DNA of 27,129 nt. It comes from a virus. Location: positions 1 through 27,129 of the IMG/VR virus record IMGVR_UViG_3300046777_001756. One strand, given 5' to 3'. The notes beneath the pieces are model-generated. The model was not told the DNA's origin and did no database searches. It worked only from the letters and a program-made list of their open reading frames with translations. Below are positions 1 through 5,219 of the stretch, one piece after another; the first letter of the stretch is position 1; each line of letters begins with the position of its first letter. A program made the translations under genes and the position numbers.

Positions 1-473
1 ATTTCTTCCGGTATTTGACATGGGTGTGCTGTTTTTTCCTTTGATACATTTTTAACCTGATTTATCTCCCACCAATCATACAACTTCGCTCCTGTATTTC
101 CTTTTTCAATTAACTTTTGTACTCGCTTGTCGTTAGGATTTTTGTAAGGCTGAGTAACTTTTCTAAAGTCAGGCCTGCATCCCCACCATGAAATTAATCT
201 TGATTGTTTACCGGTGTTAGAATTATACACCCATGTAACCACTTGTTCACAATGCGATTTTAATGCTTTAGGCAGTAGGTTTATTGTCTCTTCCGGATAG
301 TGTATAATTACGCAAGGCTTTGGAATATGTGAAAGTAAATCAATGTACTCATCAATTTTAAGGTTATCTGAATACCCTTTGTAATGATAGTTTTGATTGT
401 ATGGCGGGTCTGTAATTGTTAAGCCTTGCGGTAAATCAAAATCTCTAAAGTCTCCGTTTATTATTGTTACCAT
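1..473 (-). CDS. DNA methyltransferase, beta-class (partial, C-terminus beyond the left edge)
   Basis: Transfers a methyl group from S-adenosylmethionine to an adenine N6 or cytosine N4 in DNA. About 157 residues are present, starting MVTIINGDF. Catalytic motif IV appears early, as TDPPYN at about residues 20-25, and a later TAHPCQIPEE stretch matches the segment that precedes the SAM-binding FxGxG motif in phage enzymes. Motif IV before motif I is the beta-class order; the FxGxG motif itself must lie left of base 1. The start lies 17 bases after the stop of the PAPS-reductase-like gene, so the two are probably one transcript. Likely role: marking phage DNA against host restriction. The family is sure from DPPYN and its surroundings; the target base and sequence cannot be read here. 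Confidence 0.9.
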   Translation of the reverse strand, partial: MVTIINGDFRDFDLPQGLTITDPPYNQNYHYKGYSDNLKIDEYIDLLSHIPKPCVIIHYPEETINLLPKALKSHCEQVVTWVYNSNTGKQSRLISWWGCRPDFRKVTQPYKNPNDKRVQKLIEKGNTGAKLYDWWEINQVKNVSKEKTAHPCQIPEE

Positions 474-489
474 ATCATCCTATTTTAAA

Positions 490-1350
490 TTAAATTGCAC
501 AATATCCTGAATCACAATCGCTAAAATCGTCATCTTCAAATAACATGCCTTGCTGATTGAATTTGAGTATTTCGCTGAATGATACATCTGATAAAAATCT
601 GTTTCCTGTTAAAATCTCTTGGCGCTCAAACCACTCAATTTTATCACGGTCTTTTGATGCCATGTGAGAAATCATTAAAGGCTGCCTATTAACACATCCT
701 ACGCAATTATTTCGATACGCAAATCGCACAGGCTTGTCTTTCCAAAAATTGTAAATAACATCTTTTGTAACTGCGTTTTGAATTAAAGGGAACTTCACAA
801 AACGATAAGGAACCCCTCCCCATTTGTTGCGATTTCCGCTTTTTGATTTTCCTATAACGGTTCTGTAATATTCCAAACCATCTGCATTTGCATTCTCTAG
901 CATGTTTTCTGACCTCCTAATGTCATTAGCTTCATATCTGTAGCCTATTCTCATTTCAACAGGCATTGCGCAATTATTTTTAATGAATTGGAAAATAGGT
1001 TCAATCTTCATTTTTACCGTACAAAATCGCTTTGTTTGATTTGGTAAATAATTGCTTGCCTCTCTGATAATTTGCTCAAATGTGGGCCCAGTTATCCATT
1101 TTATTTCTGAGCCCATGTACTGTTCCAAATCAAGAATGGTATAAACTATTTCATCCATCTCGGCAGTTCCAATAAATTCAGCACCTATCTTATCTGATAT
1201 AATTTTTCGTGTCAATTCGTCTTTTCCTTTCATCCATAAATTGCGCTTGTCCTCAATTCGAACAAGTGAAAAAACATTTACATCAGCAGGAAAATGAGCG
1301 GCCATGTAGCTTGATGTTTTGCCACCGCTTAATGAGTTAACTGTTACCAT
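490..1350 (-). CDS. PAPS-reductase-like PP-loop ATP pyrophosphatase
   Basis: A 286-residue member of the adenine nucleotide alpha-hydrolase / phosphoadenosine phosphosulfate reductase superfamily. The PP-loop is SGGKTS at residues 8-13. A KRFCTVKMKIEP block near the middle is typical of phage members, a CVGC pair sits in the C-terminal third, and the protein ends in CDSGYCAI, so it may bind a metal or Fe-S cluster or carry a reactive thiol. The start overlaps the end of the upstream gene by 7 bases and the gene leads into a DNA methyltransferase. Such pairs are common in phages, and relatives include DndC of DNA phosphorothioation, but no other dnd gene is visible. Sulfate assimilation is unlikely; nucleic-acid modification is my inference. 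Fold: high confidence. Function: open. Confidence 0.85.
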   Translation of the reverse strand: MVTVNSLSGGKTSSYMAAHFPADVNVFSLVRIEDKRNLWMKGKDELTRKIISDKIGAEFIGTAEMDEIVYTILDLEQYMGSEIKWITGPTFEQIIREASNYLPNQTKRFCTVKMKIEPIFQFIKNNCAMPVEMRIGYRYEANDIRRSENMLENANADGLEYYRTVIGKSKSGNRNKWGGVPYRFVKFPLIQNAVTKDVIYNFWKDKPVRFAYRNNCVGCVNRQPLMISHMASKDRDKIEWFERQEILTGNRFLSDVSFSEILKFNQQGMLFEDDDFSDCDSGYCAI

Positions 1351-1904
1351 TGCATCCCTTTTTTACAAGCGTGTTTAATCGCTTCATGTGCTAAATAGTG
1401 CTTTTTGCTCGCCATGATTTTAGGAATAAATCCCTCTTGATCATTGTAGGCCTTTTCTCGATAGTAAATATCCGCTGCATGAATTGTTAAGGCTTCGCGC
1501 TCGGCTTTGGTCATGGCTCGCCAAAACTTATCGGCTATCGCCTTTGCTTCAAACATGGTACCCATCCACTCATTGAACCCTAGGCTATCAATGTACTTTT
1601 GTTTGGCGCGCAGGAAAAATTGCTCCTCCGCTTCATCTTGAGCAACTTGCTTGGTGTTCTCGATGTGTTGTTGCAATACAACCTGCTTTAGCACTTGCTT
1701 GGTGGTTATGTATTGGCGAATGGGTGTCATGAACTCGTCAAGGGTCATCTTTTGCCCGGGAATTTTTTGCACAGGTGTGAACTCAAAGCAAGTCTTTAAG
1801 TCGTCAAGCGAAAGCGGTTCGCGAGAATTTGTAAGCGCCTGAACAATTGAAGCCAGCAAGCTATCACCTATTCGCTCAGGTTCCAATCCGTAGCGTATCT
1901 CCAT
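1344..1904 (-). CDS. unknown protein next to the DUF6291 gene, possibly replication-linked
   Basis: I place the start at the ATG at 1904, giving 186 residues (MEIRYGLEPERIG...). The same frame is open back to an ATG at 2105, but those 67 extra residues are Ser/Leu/Ile-rich, look like a shadow, and would overlap 230 bases of the upstream gene, whose C-terminus looks real in that stretch. With the 1904 start the overlap is 29 bases and a GGAG lies just before the ATG. The protein is helical and charged, with a basic end (KHACKKGMQW). The middle (about residues 30-65) faintly resembles accessory replication proteins that follow DUF6291 genes in Bacteroidota phages. I do not recognise a named domain. 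No catalytic motif is visible. Confidence 0.7.
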   Translation of the reverse strand: MEIRYGLEPERIGDSLLASIVQALTNSREPLSLDDLKTCFEFTPVQKIPGQKMTLDEFMTPIRQYITTKQVLKQVVLQQHIENTKQVAQDEAEEQFFLRAKQKYIDSLGFNEWMGTMFEAKAIADKFWRAMTKAEREALTIHAADIYYREKAYNDQEGFIPKIMASKKHYLAHEAIKHACKKGMQW

Positions 1905-2748
1905 TATCTCCAAAATCAGGCTCTGCGCCTCTACTATCGTACTTGACAAGTTTACCAATGAACTCCGTAGGATTGATTGAGCCTGTTGCGTGCTCAAGAT
2001 AACGTTTCGCGAGCGCAACTTGCTCAGGATTGAGGCTTCCGAGCCGTTCCAAATTTCGTATAGCTTTGTGGACGTGAGCGTATTTTCGTTCTTGTAATGT
2101 TCCATTTTGTGTAGTTATATGATTGTTATTTGATTGATGAGGTTTTGAGTATCCGTTTTTTTCCCAAGTGCGAACGTTGCTTTGATAGTGGTCGTAAAAC
2201 TGCTCGGCGTTTATTTCGTTTTGACGTTCTTGGCAGTAAGTTGAAATTTCTAAAATTGAAGGAATAAGAAATCTTTTTGACGTATGTATTACTTTTTCTT
2301 CTTTAGAAGGAAAAGTATTAATATCACTTACACTTACACTATCACTATCACTTACACTTACACTTACACTATCACTTACACTTACACTTACAGGTTTTTT
2401 TTCGGTAAAAAATAACCCACTGGGTTCTTCTGGGTTTTTTTGTAACCCAGTGGGTTTTGTTTGGTTTTCTTCTTCTTGAGGTTTTTCCTCTTCTTTTGGC
2501 CTGCCTCCCTTAAATCCGTTTTGCCTTGCTCGCTCTGCTCTTATCTCCCATTTTTGCAAGTCTCTTTTCAATGTAGACTTAAATGGCTCGAACAAAATTT
2601 CAATCATTCGATCGGGCGGCTCAGGGTTTAAATCGTTGACGTACCTAAAAAAATGTTTAATTAATCTACCTGCCTCTTCATCAGATAGCAGCTCGAACGT
2701 GTTTATCCAATCCGTATAAACGATTACGTTCTTTTTTCCTTGCGCCAT
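1876..2748 (-). CDS. DUF6291-like phage protein, probably replication-associated
   Basis: 290 residues. The N-terminal 90 residues (VIVYTDWINTFELLSDEEAG...FEPFKSTLKRDLQKWE, then NGFKGGRPK) match the layout I know for DUF6291 proteins, common in Bacteroidota phages and often near replication genes. A Lys/Glu/Pro linker follows, then a VS/DS repeat (about residues 118-142) encoded by hexanucleotide repeats. The C-terminal domain contains FYDHYQSN joined directly to VRTWEKN; relatives I remember have about 15 more residues (GWKVGKN...KDWKA) between these blocks, so an in-frame deletion is possible. The gene ends in TGA. A structured RNA precedes it and a terminator-like hairpin lies inside it. 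The replication role is inferred from context only. Confidence 0.75.
   Translation of the reverse strand: MAQGKKNVIVYTDWINTFELLSDEEAGRLIKHFFRYVNDLNPEPPDRMIEILFEPFKSTLKRDLQKWEIRAERARQNGFKGGRPKEEEKPQEEENQTKPTGLQKNPEEPSGLFFTEKKPVSVSVSDSVSVSVSDSDSVSVSDINTFPSKEEKVIHTSKRFLIPSILEISTYCQERQNEINAEQFYDHYQSNVRTWEKNGYSKPHQSNNNHITTQNGTLQERKYAHVHKAIRNLERLGSLNPEQVALAKRYLEHATGSINPTEFIGKLVKYDSRGAEPDFGDNGDTLRIGT
2324..2392 (-). repeat. hexanucleotide repeat inside the DUF6291 gene
   Basis: About eleven tandem 6-base units on the plus strand, mostly CACTTA with some CACTAT variants. They encode the Val-Ser / Asp-Ser linker on the minus strand. Six is a multiple of three, so gain or loss of units would change linker length without breaking the frame. 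Confidence 0.85.
2407..2456 (-). terminator. terminator-like hairpin inside the DUF6291 coding sequence
   Basis: Perfect 13-base inverted repeat: AACCCACTGGGTT at 2414-2426 and AACCCAGTGGGTT at 2444-2456, separated by 17 bases. On the minus-strand transcript the stem is followed by A and then six U's (2407-2412). This has the form of an intrinsic terminator, yet lies in the linker-coding part of a complete reading frame. Each arm is itself nearly self-complementary, so smaller hairpins could compete. Whether it terminates transcription is not known from sequence. Confidence 0.5.
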
Positions 2749-2769
2749 GTCATTTTTTCAATTTTATGT

Positions 2770-2865
2770 AAAACAAAAAGCCCCCGTAAATCCATAGGCT
2801 CTCACATCTATTTCATTACAGGGGCAAATAATTCCTTTGGTTCTATGGTGTGAGAGCGAACCGAT
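2770..2865 (-). ncRNA. candidate structured RNA with kissing loops or pseudoknot, ending in a terminator
   Basis: The 137-base gap before the DUF6291 gene holds two hairpins on the minus transcript. Hairpin 1 has stem GGUUC/GAACC (2858-2862 with 2839-2843) and a 14-base loop. Hairpin 2 has the 10-bp stem GCCCCUGUAA/UUACGGGGGC (2816-2825 with 2780-2789, one G-U pair) and a 26-base loop, followed by UUUUUGUUUU. Hairpin 1's loop contains GCUCUCACA (2849-2857), an exact complement of UGUGAGAGC (2798-2806) in hairpin 2's loop. A further pair, CCAUAG (2843-2848) with CUAUGG (2792-2797), also crosses. So the element can form loop-loop contacts or a pseudoknot over a terminator. A TATATTTG box sits just upstream. 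It could be an independent small RNA of about 90 bases or an attenuator for the DUF6291 operon. I do not recognise a known RNA family. Confidence 0.55.
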
Positions 2866-2869
2866 AGAG

Positions 2870-2877
2870 CAAATATA
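2870..2877 (-). promoter_or_regulatory. possible Bacteroidota -7 promoter box (TATATTTG)
   Basis: The minus strand reads TATATTTG, an exact fit to TAnnTTTG. It would start transcription near 2863-2866, right at the first base pairs of the structured RNA. I see no TTG or TTTG at the usual -33 distance, so support is partial. Confidence 0.35.
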
Positions 2878-2885
2878 CAAATAAT

Positions 2886-3146
2886 CTAAATCACACTTCG
2901 AACAAGCTCGCATTTTTTGCCGTCGACTAAAGCGATTATGTTTTCACGCTCGGTTGGATTTATAAACACCTGTTTAAATTCAAAATGTAAGTCGCGCTTA
3001 TTGTATGAATACCCTTCTTTACTGCTTTCAATGCCCTCTAAGAGCTCTTTGCGTAGTTTACTTAACGCGGTGTCTAAACTCGATGTGTTGTAGTATTCTA
3101 GCGTAATGTAAACGCGCTTTGTTTTGGGTCCTTTTTGCGTGCTCAT
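2886..3146 (-). CDS. unknown small protein (86 aa)
   Basis: 86 residues, starting MSTQKGPKTKRVYITLEYYN. The start codon overlaps the stop of the upstream gene by 4 bases, the usual coupling in this cluster. Beta-strand-like N-terminus, then a charged helix (LSKLRKELLEGIESSKEG), then strands; no signal peptide, membrane segment or Cys motif. It is the last gene before the structured RNA. I do not recognise the family. Confidence 0.7.
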   Translation of the reverse strand: MSTQKGPKTKRVYITLEYYNTSSLDTALSKLRKELLEGIESSKEGYSYNKRDLHFEFKQVFINPTERENIIALVDGKKCELVRSVI

Positions 3147-3436
3147 AACTTCACTTTTAAGATAAGTACTGTTTGTTTCTTATCTTTGTAACGCGTTCCG
3201 ACTACATGGATAAACTCACGATCATTCTTTGCGTTGCGGCTGCGGCTGATATAGTGCAGCTCATCGAAATGCTCTAGCGTAAGCCCTTCAATCATGTCGA
3301 CGCGTTCACCTGCTAAATAGCCGTGCAGCTCGTAGTTATCCGCTTTGAACCACTTGGGCCCGTAAGTGAATTGCGCGTCAACAATGCGGTAAGGTTCGAG
3401 GCGCTCGGCGCGCTTTCTAACGATGTGCTCTAACAT
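3143..3436 (-). CDS. unknown small protein (97 aa)
   Basis: I place the start at the ATG at 3436 (MLEHIVRKRAERLEPYRIV...), because the 64 residues before it in the same frame are Ser/Thr/Asn-rich and would overlap two other real small genes. The protein is soluble-looking, with a mixed charge and a beta-rich end (HVVGTRYKDKKQTVLILKVKL). The stop of the 29-residue peptide gene overlaps this start, so translation is probably coupled. No family recognised. Confidence 0.65.
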   Translation of the reverse strand: MLEHIVRKRAERLEPYRIVDAQFTYGPKWFKADNYELHGYLAGERVDMIEGLTLEHFDELHYISRSRNAKNDREFIHVVGTRYKDKKQTVLILKVKL

Positions 3437-3519
3437 GATAGCAGCTTTATGATTAGTAGTGTTGCGAGTAGCAGGATGCTGCCCCAAAACGTGAGGCGGT
3501 GGCGTTCGATTGGTTTCAT
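3430..3519 (-). CDS. tiny membrane peptide (29 aa)
   Basis: A 29-residue frame starting MKPIERHRLTFWG with one hydrophobic helix (SILLLATLLIIKLL) and a Cys as last residue. Its ATG overlaps the TGA of the upstream gene (ATGA) and its TAG overlaps the next start, so it fits exactly into the coupled chain. Basic N-terminus followed by a hydrophobic stretch suggests a single-pass inner-membrane peptide with the N-terminus inside. Function unknown; the coupling is the main argument that it is real. Confidence 0.5.
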   Translation of the reverse strand: MKPIERHRLTFWGSILLLATLLIIKLLSC

Positions 3520-3734
3520 GGCTTCCCGAATTTATCGTTATAAACGTGCTCCATGTACTTATCAAACGACGGCTTGAGTTGGTAGCTTTTTTTGTGGTAA
3601 ACCTGATAATCAATAGCGCTCGCATCAATTACAGGCGGCGTGTTGGTCGATTGTAGGTAAACAAGGAACGCAAGTCCTAGCGCCATGATTAGGCCGCCTG
3701 CTATGGTTTCTTGAGTTGTTGTTAGTTTTGACAT
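3516..3734 (-). CDS. small membrane-anchored protein (72 aa)
   Basis: Starts at the ATG at 3734 (MSKLTTTQETIAGG); the upstream in-frame ATG at 3788 would give a His/Asn-rich leader that overlaps another gene. One transmembrane helix at about residues 10-29 (IAGGLIMALGLAFLVYL), then about 40 polar residues rich in Tyr and Lys that probably face the periplasm. It is one of three small membrane proteins in a row. No family recognised; it may act at the host membrane during infection. Confidence 0.65.
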   Translation of the reverse strand: MSKLTTTQETIAGGLIMALGLAFLVYLQSTNTPPVIDASAIDYQVYHKKSYQLKPSFDKYMEHVYNDKFGKP

Positions 3735-3823
3735 AGCGAATAAATTAAAGTGATTATTACCATGATTATTAATGCGCCTGCGCTCCATGCGGCAAGCATT
3801 TCTTTGTCGTCTTGTTTACTCAT
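3722..3823 (-). CDS. tiny membrane peptide (33 aa)
   Basis: A 33-residue frame starting MSKQDDKEMLAAW, with a single hydrophobic helix (SAGALIIMVIITLIYSLC). The ATG overlaps the TGA of the upstream 91-residue gene (ATGA), and the TAA overlaps the start of the next gene. It fills the gap between two better-supported genes and is joined to both by overlap, which is why I call it real. Function unknown. Confidence 0.55.
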   Translation of the reverse strand: MSKQDDKEMLAAWSAGALIIMVIITLIYSLCQN

Positions 3824-4095
3824 AGCTCATTGATTACTTGGTTTAAACTTCTAAGATATTGCGTTTTTTGGCGCTGCCAATCACGAACCTCATCTTTCAT
3901 ACGCTCACGAAACAGCAAGGGCAATGCGTTGATTTTACTTATCTCATTGTCGCAAATTTCGACTTGTCTAATTAAGTAGCTTGCTGAATCAATTAGCGGC
4001 TTCACTCTCTTTACTGACGGAAGTTGCTCTAATCTTTCCTGTGTGTAGATTGATAGCTCTTTGAGCTCGTTCCACATGGTGTTGGCGTTAATCAT
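3820..4095 (-). CDS. unknown helical protein (91 aa)
   Basis: 91 residues starting MINANTMWNELKELSIYTQ. Nearly all predicted helix, with alternating hydrophobic and charged residues that suggest a helical hairpin or coiled coil (about residues 10-50 and 55-90). No membrane segment or metal motif. It lies 29 bases after the 63-residue gene and its TGA overlaps the next start. No family recognised. Confidence 0.7.
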   Translation of the reverse strand: MINANTMWNELKELSIYTQERLEQLPSVKRVKPLIDSASYLIRQVEICDNEISKINALPLLFRERMKDEVRDWQRQKTQYLRSLNQVINEL

Positions 4096-4124
4096 GTTGT
4101 TGTTGGTTTTAGGGGTTTAAATAT

Positions 4125-4316
4125 TCAGTACCATTTTAAAGATACGTTAATGATTCTTGTTTGAATTTTATTATTTGAATTGCAGAACCAAACCTTGTAA
4201 GAAAATAAAGTTTTACCTTCTTTGATTGTTTCTACGTTTGTGCGCTCACCTAAAGTAAGTTCTAATAAATCGGCTTTAATTGTCATCAATTTATATGCTT
4301 TGTCTAAAGTGTTCAT
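4125..4316 (-). CDS. unknown small protein (63 aa), first gene of the left operon
   Basis: 63 residues starting MNTLDKAYKLMTIKADLLEL. Helical first half, then short strands (TLFSYKVWFC, TRIINVSLKWY). It is the first frame after the 324-base gap with the palindrome, so it is probably the first gene of the operon reading toward base 1. No family recognised. Its small size makes it less certain than its neighbours, but no competing frame covers it. Confidence 0.6.
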   Translation of the reverse strand: MNTLDKAYKLMTIKADLLELTLGERTNVETIKEGKTLFSYKVWFCNSNNKIQTRIINVSLKWY

Positions 4317-4362
4317 CTTGTTGGTTTTTAGTGTTGTTGTGCCTCTTTGACTTTGCTAAATT

Positions 4363-4380
4363 ACTATAAATATTTATAGT
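4363..4380. promoter_or_regulatory. perfect 18-bp palindrome, candidate operator
   Basis: ACTATAAATATTTATAGT equals its own reverse complement over all 18 bases. A near-consensus AATATTTG box (4383-4390, minus strand; first base differs from TAnnTTTG) lies 2 bases upstream in the direction of transcription. The palindrome would therefore cover the start site of the left operon, where a dimeric repressor could block transcription. No repressor gene is visible in the window. Confidence 0.45.
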
Positions 4381-4447
4381 TGCAAATATTTATTTAAAAA
4401 AAAGTGAAAATATTTTTTGTAGTGTGGTTTATTTGACTTGTAGACAA

Positions 4448-4479
4448 ACAAAAAGCGGACCCGATTAAGAGCCCGCTTT
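4448..4479 (-). terminator. intrinsic terminator (second of two)
   Basis: On the minus transcript an 11-bp stem AAAGCGGGCUC/GGGUCCGCUUU with two G-U pairs closes a 6-base loop (4452-4462 and 4469-4479) and is followed by UUGUUUG. It is a backup to the terminator 50 bases earlier. Confidence 0.8.
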
Positions 4480-4527
4480 AAGAAAAAAAACTACATACAA
4501 TTGAAAGAATTGCATTGCAAATATAAT

Positions 4528-4557
4528 AAAAAAAGGCATCCTCGTTTGGATGCCTTT
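4528..4557 (-). terminator. intrinsic terminator of the late/lysis operon
   Basis: Perfect 10-bp stem AAAGGCATCC/GGATGCCTTT (4532-4541 and 4548-4557), 6-base loop, and on the minus strand a run of seven T's at the end of the stem and beyond. This is the first terminator after the endolysin gene. Confidence 0.9.
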
Positions 4558-4580
4558 CCTGCTAAAACCAATGCTTTGCT

Positions 4581-4639
4581 ATGAAGCGCGCCTGATGCTT
4601 TCACCTACCCGACGCGCTCATATACAACAACGGGGTGAA
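4581..4639 (-). ncRNA. H-type pseudoknot directly after the endolysin stop codon
   Basis: Two crossing helices on the minus transcript. Stem 1: UUCACC with GGUGAA plus CCG with CGG (4631-4639 against 4600-4611, 3-base bulge), 9 bp. Stem 2: AUGAGCGCG with CGCGCUUCAU (4613-4621 against 4581-4590, 1-base bulge), 9 bp. The order is 1-2-1'-2', and the connecting loops are 9, 1 and 9 bases, which suits coaxial stacking. It begins one base after the endolysin TAA and lies 23 bases before the terminator hairpin. It could protect the 3' end of the long late mRNA, bind a ligand or protein, or belong to a processed small RNA. No known family recognised. Confidence 0.6.
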
Positions 4640-4640
4640 T

Positions 4641-5219
4641 TTACTCAAATTCGTTGATTAAACAATAGCTCACTTTCTTTTGCGGCTTGCACATGGTTAT
4701 AATGCGCTTGTATGTATTTACGTCGTTGACAACCTGGCAACCAGCTGACCATCCATTAATAGCTGCGCCGCTTGCTTTGTTTAGGTTGTATGTGTTTGGA
4801 TGGAAATTGATCCCGAAATAACCTTTTTGAAGGGCGCCTTGCTCCTCGCTGTCGTCGTCTTTGTCGGCATCGCGGTAAACTTCGACCTCAGCGCCAAGCT
4901 GGAGCAAAGCCTCAACCTTGCCTTGGTGCTTTCCATAGTGCCAAACATTATAATACCATTTGTCAGCATTGAGCACGGCGGCTCCTGATTTATTGAATTT
5001 TTCATAGTTTGCGAGTACAGGTGTCCCGGGGTTGGTTGTGCCTGATGTTACCAAAACGAACTGCTCACCTAGAAATAAATAGAACTTGTCGTCAAATCGG
5101 TTGGCAATGTCCTCATTTGAGCGGACACCAAGTAACCAATATTCCTGCGGATAACCTTTGAATCCGTCGATTTCGCGCACTTTCTCCAAGAGCTGCGCCG
5201 TTGTGTAGTTTCTAACCAT
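4641..5219 (-). CDS. endolysin with L,D-transpeptidase-like (YkuD-fold) catalytic motif
   Basis: 192 residues. The C-terminal half has His140 in GYFGINFHPNT and SAGC at residues 158-161 (NGWSAGCQVV), the His ... Ser-x-Gly-Cys signature of YkuD-fold enzymes, in which the Cys is the nucleophile. In phages such proteins sit in lysis cassettes and are thought to cut peptidoglycan stem peptides. An acidic loop (YRDADKDDDSEEQG, 115-128) precedes the motif. No signal peptide, so export would depend on the holin. It is the last gene of the lysis cassette, overlapping the u-spanin-like gene by 8 bases. Peptidoglycan cleavage is inferred from motif and place; the bond cut is not known. Confidence 0.75.
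   Translation of the reverse strand: MVRNYTTAQLLEKVREIDGFKGYPQEYWLLGVRSNEDIANRFDDKFYLFLGEQFVLVTSGTTNPGTPVLANYEKFNKSGAAVLNADKWYYNVWHYGKHQGKVEALLQLGAEVEVYRDADKDDDSEEQGALQKGYFGINFHPNTYNLNKASGAAINGWSAGCQVVNDVNTYKRIITMCKPQKKVSYCLINEFE

Larger units (their letters stand above)
4317..4640. other. 324-base gap: end of the lysis operon and control region of the left operon
   Basis: No gene is visible. From high to low coordinates it holds a pseudoknot-forming stretch directly after the endolysin stop, a strong terminator hairpin (4528-4557), a second terminator (4448-4479), an AT-rich stretch, and an 18-base palindrome (4363-4380) about 50 bases before the first gene of the next operon. It is the longest non-coding interval in the window and separates two transcription units. 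Confidence 0.75.

Noticed and set aside
1905-2105. N-terminal extension of the 186-residue unknown gene back to the ATG at 2105
   Set aside because: The extension looks like a shadow and would overlap 230 bases of a C-terminus that looks real.
2324-2392. CRISPR array or origin iterons
   Set aside because: Unit length of 6 without spacers, inside a coding frame; it encodes a Val/Asp-Ser linker.
4560-4640. tRNA or tRNA-like gene after the endolysin
   Set aside because: No 7-bp acceptor stem, no T-loop sequence and no anticodon arm; the pairings fit a pseudoknot instead.
4641-4680. Pseudoknot-driven readthrough of the endolysin stop
   Set aside because: The structure starts 1 base after the stop, closer than the roughly 8-base spacer of known readthrough pseudoknots, and the extension would be only about 11 residues before TAG.
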